This document shows positions 20,229 to 21,375 of a DNA stretch of 21,375 nt, piece after piece (the stretch's first letter is position 1; each line of letters begins with the position of its first letter). Below the pieces are notes generated by a model. It was not told the origin of the DNA. It searched no databases and saw nothing but the letters and a program-made list of their open reading frames with translations. Source of the stretch: Thermoplasmata archaeon. GTDB taxonomy: Archaea > Thermoplasmatota > Thermoplasmata > Thermoplasmatales > Thermoplasmataceae. The translations under genes and the position numbers were made by a program. The stretch is from NCBI GenBank assembly GCA_021797385.1, contig JAJZZW010000010.1, forward strand, positions 1-21,375. The letters run 5' to 3'.

Positions 20229-21375
20229 GTGATCGATATAGTAATAGGCTTGGATGTACATAAACGTTCCGTATATGCTACGGTAATGAATGATAATGGT
20301 AATATTATTATCCAGAGAAATATGGAAAATAATATAGAGACAGTCAATGGGTTTTTATCAGTTTATAAGGATCATGATATAGTAATAGAATCCTCAACAT
20401 CCGGTAAGTATCTTTCCAGGGAATTATTAAAATTAAACTATAAGATACATTTAATAAATCCTTCTAAAGTTCCTGAAATATCAAATAATTACAAGAAGAC
20501 AGATAAGGAGGATTCCTTAAAACTTGCAGAATTATTTCGATTGAATGCATTGTCTGAGGTATACATTCCATCAGAGGAAACAGAGAATATAAGGTCTTTA
20601 GTTAGATACAGGCATTCACTTGGAGAGGAAATAACACTTAAGAAGAATAAAATACATGCATTGTTAACATCATACGGAATAATAATAAAAGCTACAGACC
20701 CATTTGGAAAAAAAGGATTAAAAGAAATAGAGAGTAATTACAGCAATCTTAATTATTCTGATAGAATAGTTTTAACATCATTATTAAATGATATATCATT
20801 CATAAAATCAAGGGAAAAGGAAATAGAATTAGAATTATCAAGGATAGCTGTAAACAATAATAATATAAAATTATTGATGACAATTCCAGGAATCAACTAT
20901 TACTCTGCATGTGGAATATACTCTGAAATAGGGGATATCTCAAGATTTAAGAACAGGGAGAAGTTTGCATCATATACCGGTTTAATACCTAAAGAGCATT
21001 CATCAGGTGAGAGAGTAGTAAAAGGACATATAACAAAGCATGGTCCATCAATATTGAGGTTCTTCCTAACAGAAATATCGCATATTGTAATAAAATTTAC
21101 AAAGAAGTTCAAATCCAAGTATCTCAGCATTGTAAGAAGATTGGGAAAGAAGAGGTCAATAATAGCAATAGCAAGGATATTAGCAGAAACAATATTTACC
21201 ATGCTTAAAAATAATACAGGTTACATTGACTATGAGAGAAATAAAACAGATCTAAAAAATATTGATTATTCTTATTATGATAAATTGGAAAGCCTTGCAA
21301 TAAGGAAAAGAATGGCTATGGAATATACATCATTAAAAGGCAATAACAATACAGCAGGCGATTCAGCAAATTTAA
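20229..21375 (+). CDS. IS110-family DEDD transposase (recombinase), 3' end missing
   Basis: At least 382 codons are open with no stop before the window edge. The RuvC-like N-terminal domain carries all four DEDD residues: Asp9 in VIGLDVHKRS, Glu54 in IVIESSTSGKYL, and Asp92 and Asp95 in KKTDKEDSLKLAEL. A helical middle follows (about 120-215). The C-terminal IS116/IS110/IS902 domain has LLMTIPGINYYSACGIYSEI near residue 217 and then FASYTGLIPKEHSSGERVVK, with the family's Ser-Gly and then G-H-I-T-K-H-G. It recombines DNA guided by the bridge RNA encoded just upstream. I use GTG 20229-20231 as start because it leaves the first beta strand (IVIGLD) complete. AAGAGGTGAT overlapping it may be the ribosome site, so the true start is uncertain. 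There is no sign of decay. Confidence 0.92.
   Translation, partial: MIDIVIGLDVHKRSVYATVMNDNGNIIIQRNMENNIETVNGFLSVYKDHDIVIESSTSGKYLSRELLKLNYKIHLINPSKVPEISNNYKKTDKEDSLKLAELFRLNALSEVYIPSEETENIRSLVRYRHSLGEEITLKKNKIHALLTSYGIIIKATDPFGKKGLKEIESNYSNLNYSDRIVLTSLLNDISFIKSREKEIELELSRIAVNNNNIKLLMTIPGINYYSACGIYSEIGDISRFKNREKFASYTGLIPKEHSSGERVVKGHITKHGPSILRFFLTEISHIVIKFTKKFKSKYLSIVRRLGKKRSIIAIARILAETIFTMLKNNTGYIDYERNKTDLKNIDYSYYDKLESLAIRKRMAMEYTSLKGNNNTAGDSANL

Larger units (their letters stand above)
20029..21375 (+). mobile_element. IS110-family element inserted in IS3 OrfB (right end beyond window)
   Basis: The left junction lies at about 20028-20031, where OrfB homology ends (codons for C-I-K-D/E). 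The element has about 200 nt of structured non-coding DNA, then a DEDD transposase that is still open at 21375. No terminal inverted repeat is expected for this family. The order non-coding RNA then transposase is that of the IS110 group rather than IS1111. Confidence 0.85.

Noticed and set aside
20900..21202. 100-codon minus-strand open frame inside the IS110 transposase
   Set aside because: It is antisense to the conserved C-terminal IS110 domain, so it is a shadow of that gene.
1..21375. CRISPR arrays, ribosomal RNA or defence-gene clusters
   Set aside because: No regularly spaced repeats, rRNA sequence or recognisable defence genes were seen.

Overview
The window looks like a chromosomal segment of a thermoacidophilic archaeon of the Thermoplasmatales (Ferroplasma/Acidiplasma/Cuniculiplasma type). 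The DNA is AT-rich. Many genes have a TATA-like box centred 21-27 nt before the start codon, which fits leaderless transcripts, while internal operon genes carry GGTG-type Shine-Dalgarno sequences. The proteins (adenosine-specific kinase, archaeal-type thioredoxin reductase, APC permeases, wHTH regulators) suit this group. The species cannot be fixed from the sequence alone.

Layout. (1) 1-1793: tail of a membrane protein, then a chimeric ORF that joins the start of an iron-type alcohol dehydrogenase to a major facilitator permease lacking its first membrane segments, with a crotonase-like C-terminal remnant just upstream. (2) 1794-6342, minus strand: a tightly packed operon with an alkyl-DHAP-synthase-like flavoprotein, an FAD glycerol-3-phosphate dehydrogenase and a diacylglycerol-kinase-family lipid kinase, followed by a short-chain dehydrogenase. 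This is a plausible glycerolipid/ether-lipid or glycerol-phosphate set. (3) 6448-7003: tRNA-Arg(CCG) abutting the stop codon of an adenosine-specific kinase gene with no spacer. (4) 7053-9865: a wHTH regulator, a secreted NTF2-like protein, a three-TM protein and an APC permease. (5) 10080-11907: a thioredoxin/thioredoxin reductase operon divergent from a cysteine-containing wHTH regulator, with direct repeats between the two promoters. (6) 11997-15982: pyrophosphatase, DUF998-like membrane protein, sugar-type GHMP kinase, a small unknown protein and a DHA2-type MFS exporter.

(7) From tRNA-Arg(UCG) at 16034 to the window end, the sequence is mobile-element debris. It holds an unidentified higher-GC gene fragment, a family-B DNA polymerase fragment, an ISL3 transposase broken by three frameshifts, an 89-bp direct repeat of the ISL3 end, a secreted-protein gene between the two repeat copies, and an IS3-type element (OrfA/OrfB) interrupted by an IS110-family element.

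The most exciting item is the IS110 element. Its transposase runs off the window end, and the ~190 nt before it fold into what looks like a complete bridge RNA: an enclosing stem, a symmetric 12+12-nt target-type internal loop, and a donor-type hairpin. The 3' side of the target-type loop contains CATAAAGGA, which is exactly the IS3 sequence just left of the insertion. The reverse complement of the 5' side continues that sequence as the conserved D-V-F codons expected in IS3 OrfB. The guides of an archaeal bridge RNA can therefore apparently be read against the site the element actually occupies, and they predict the unseen right flank.
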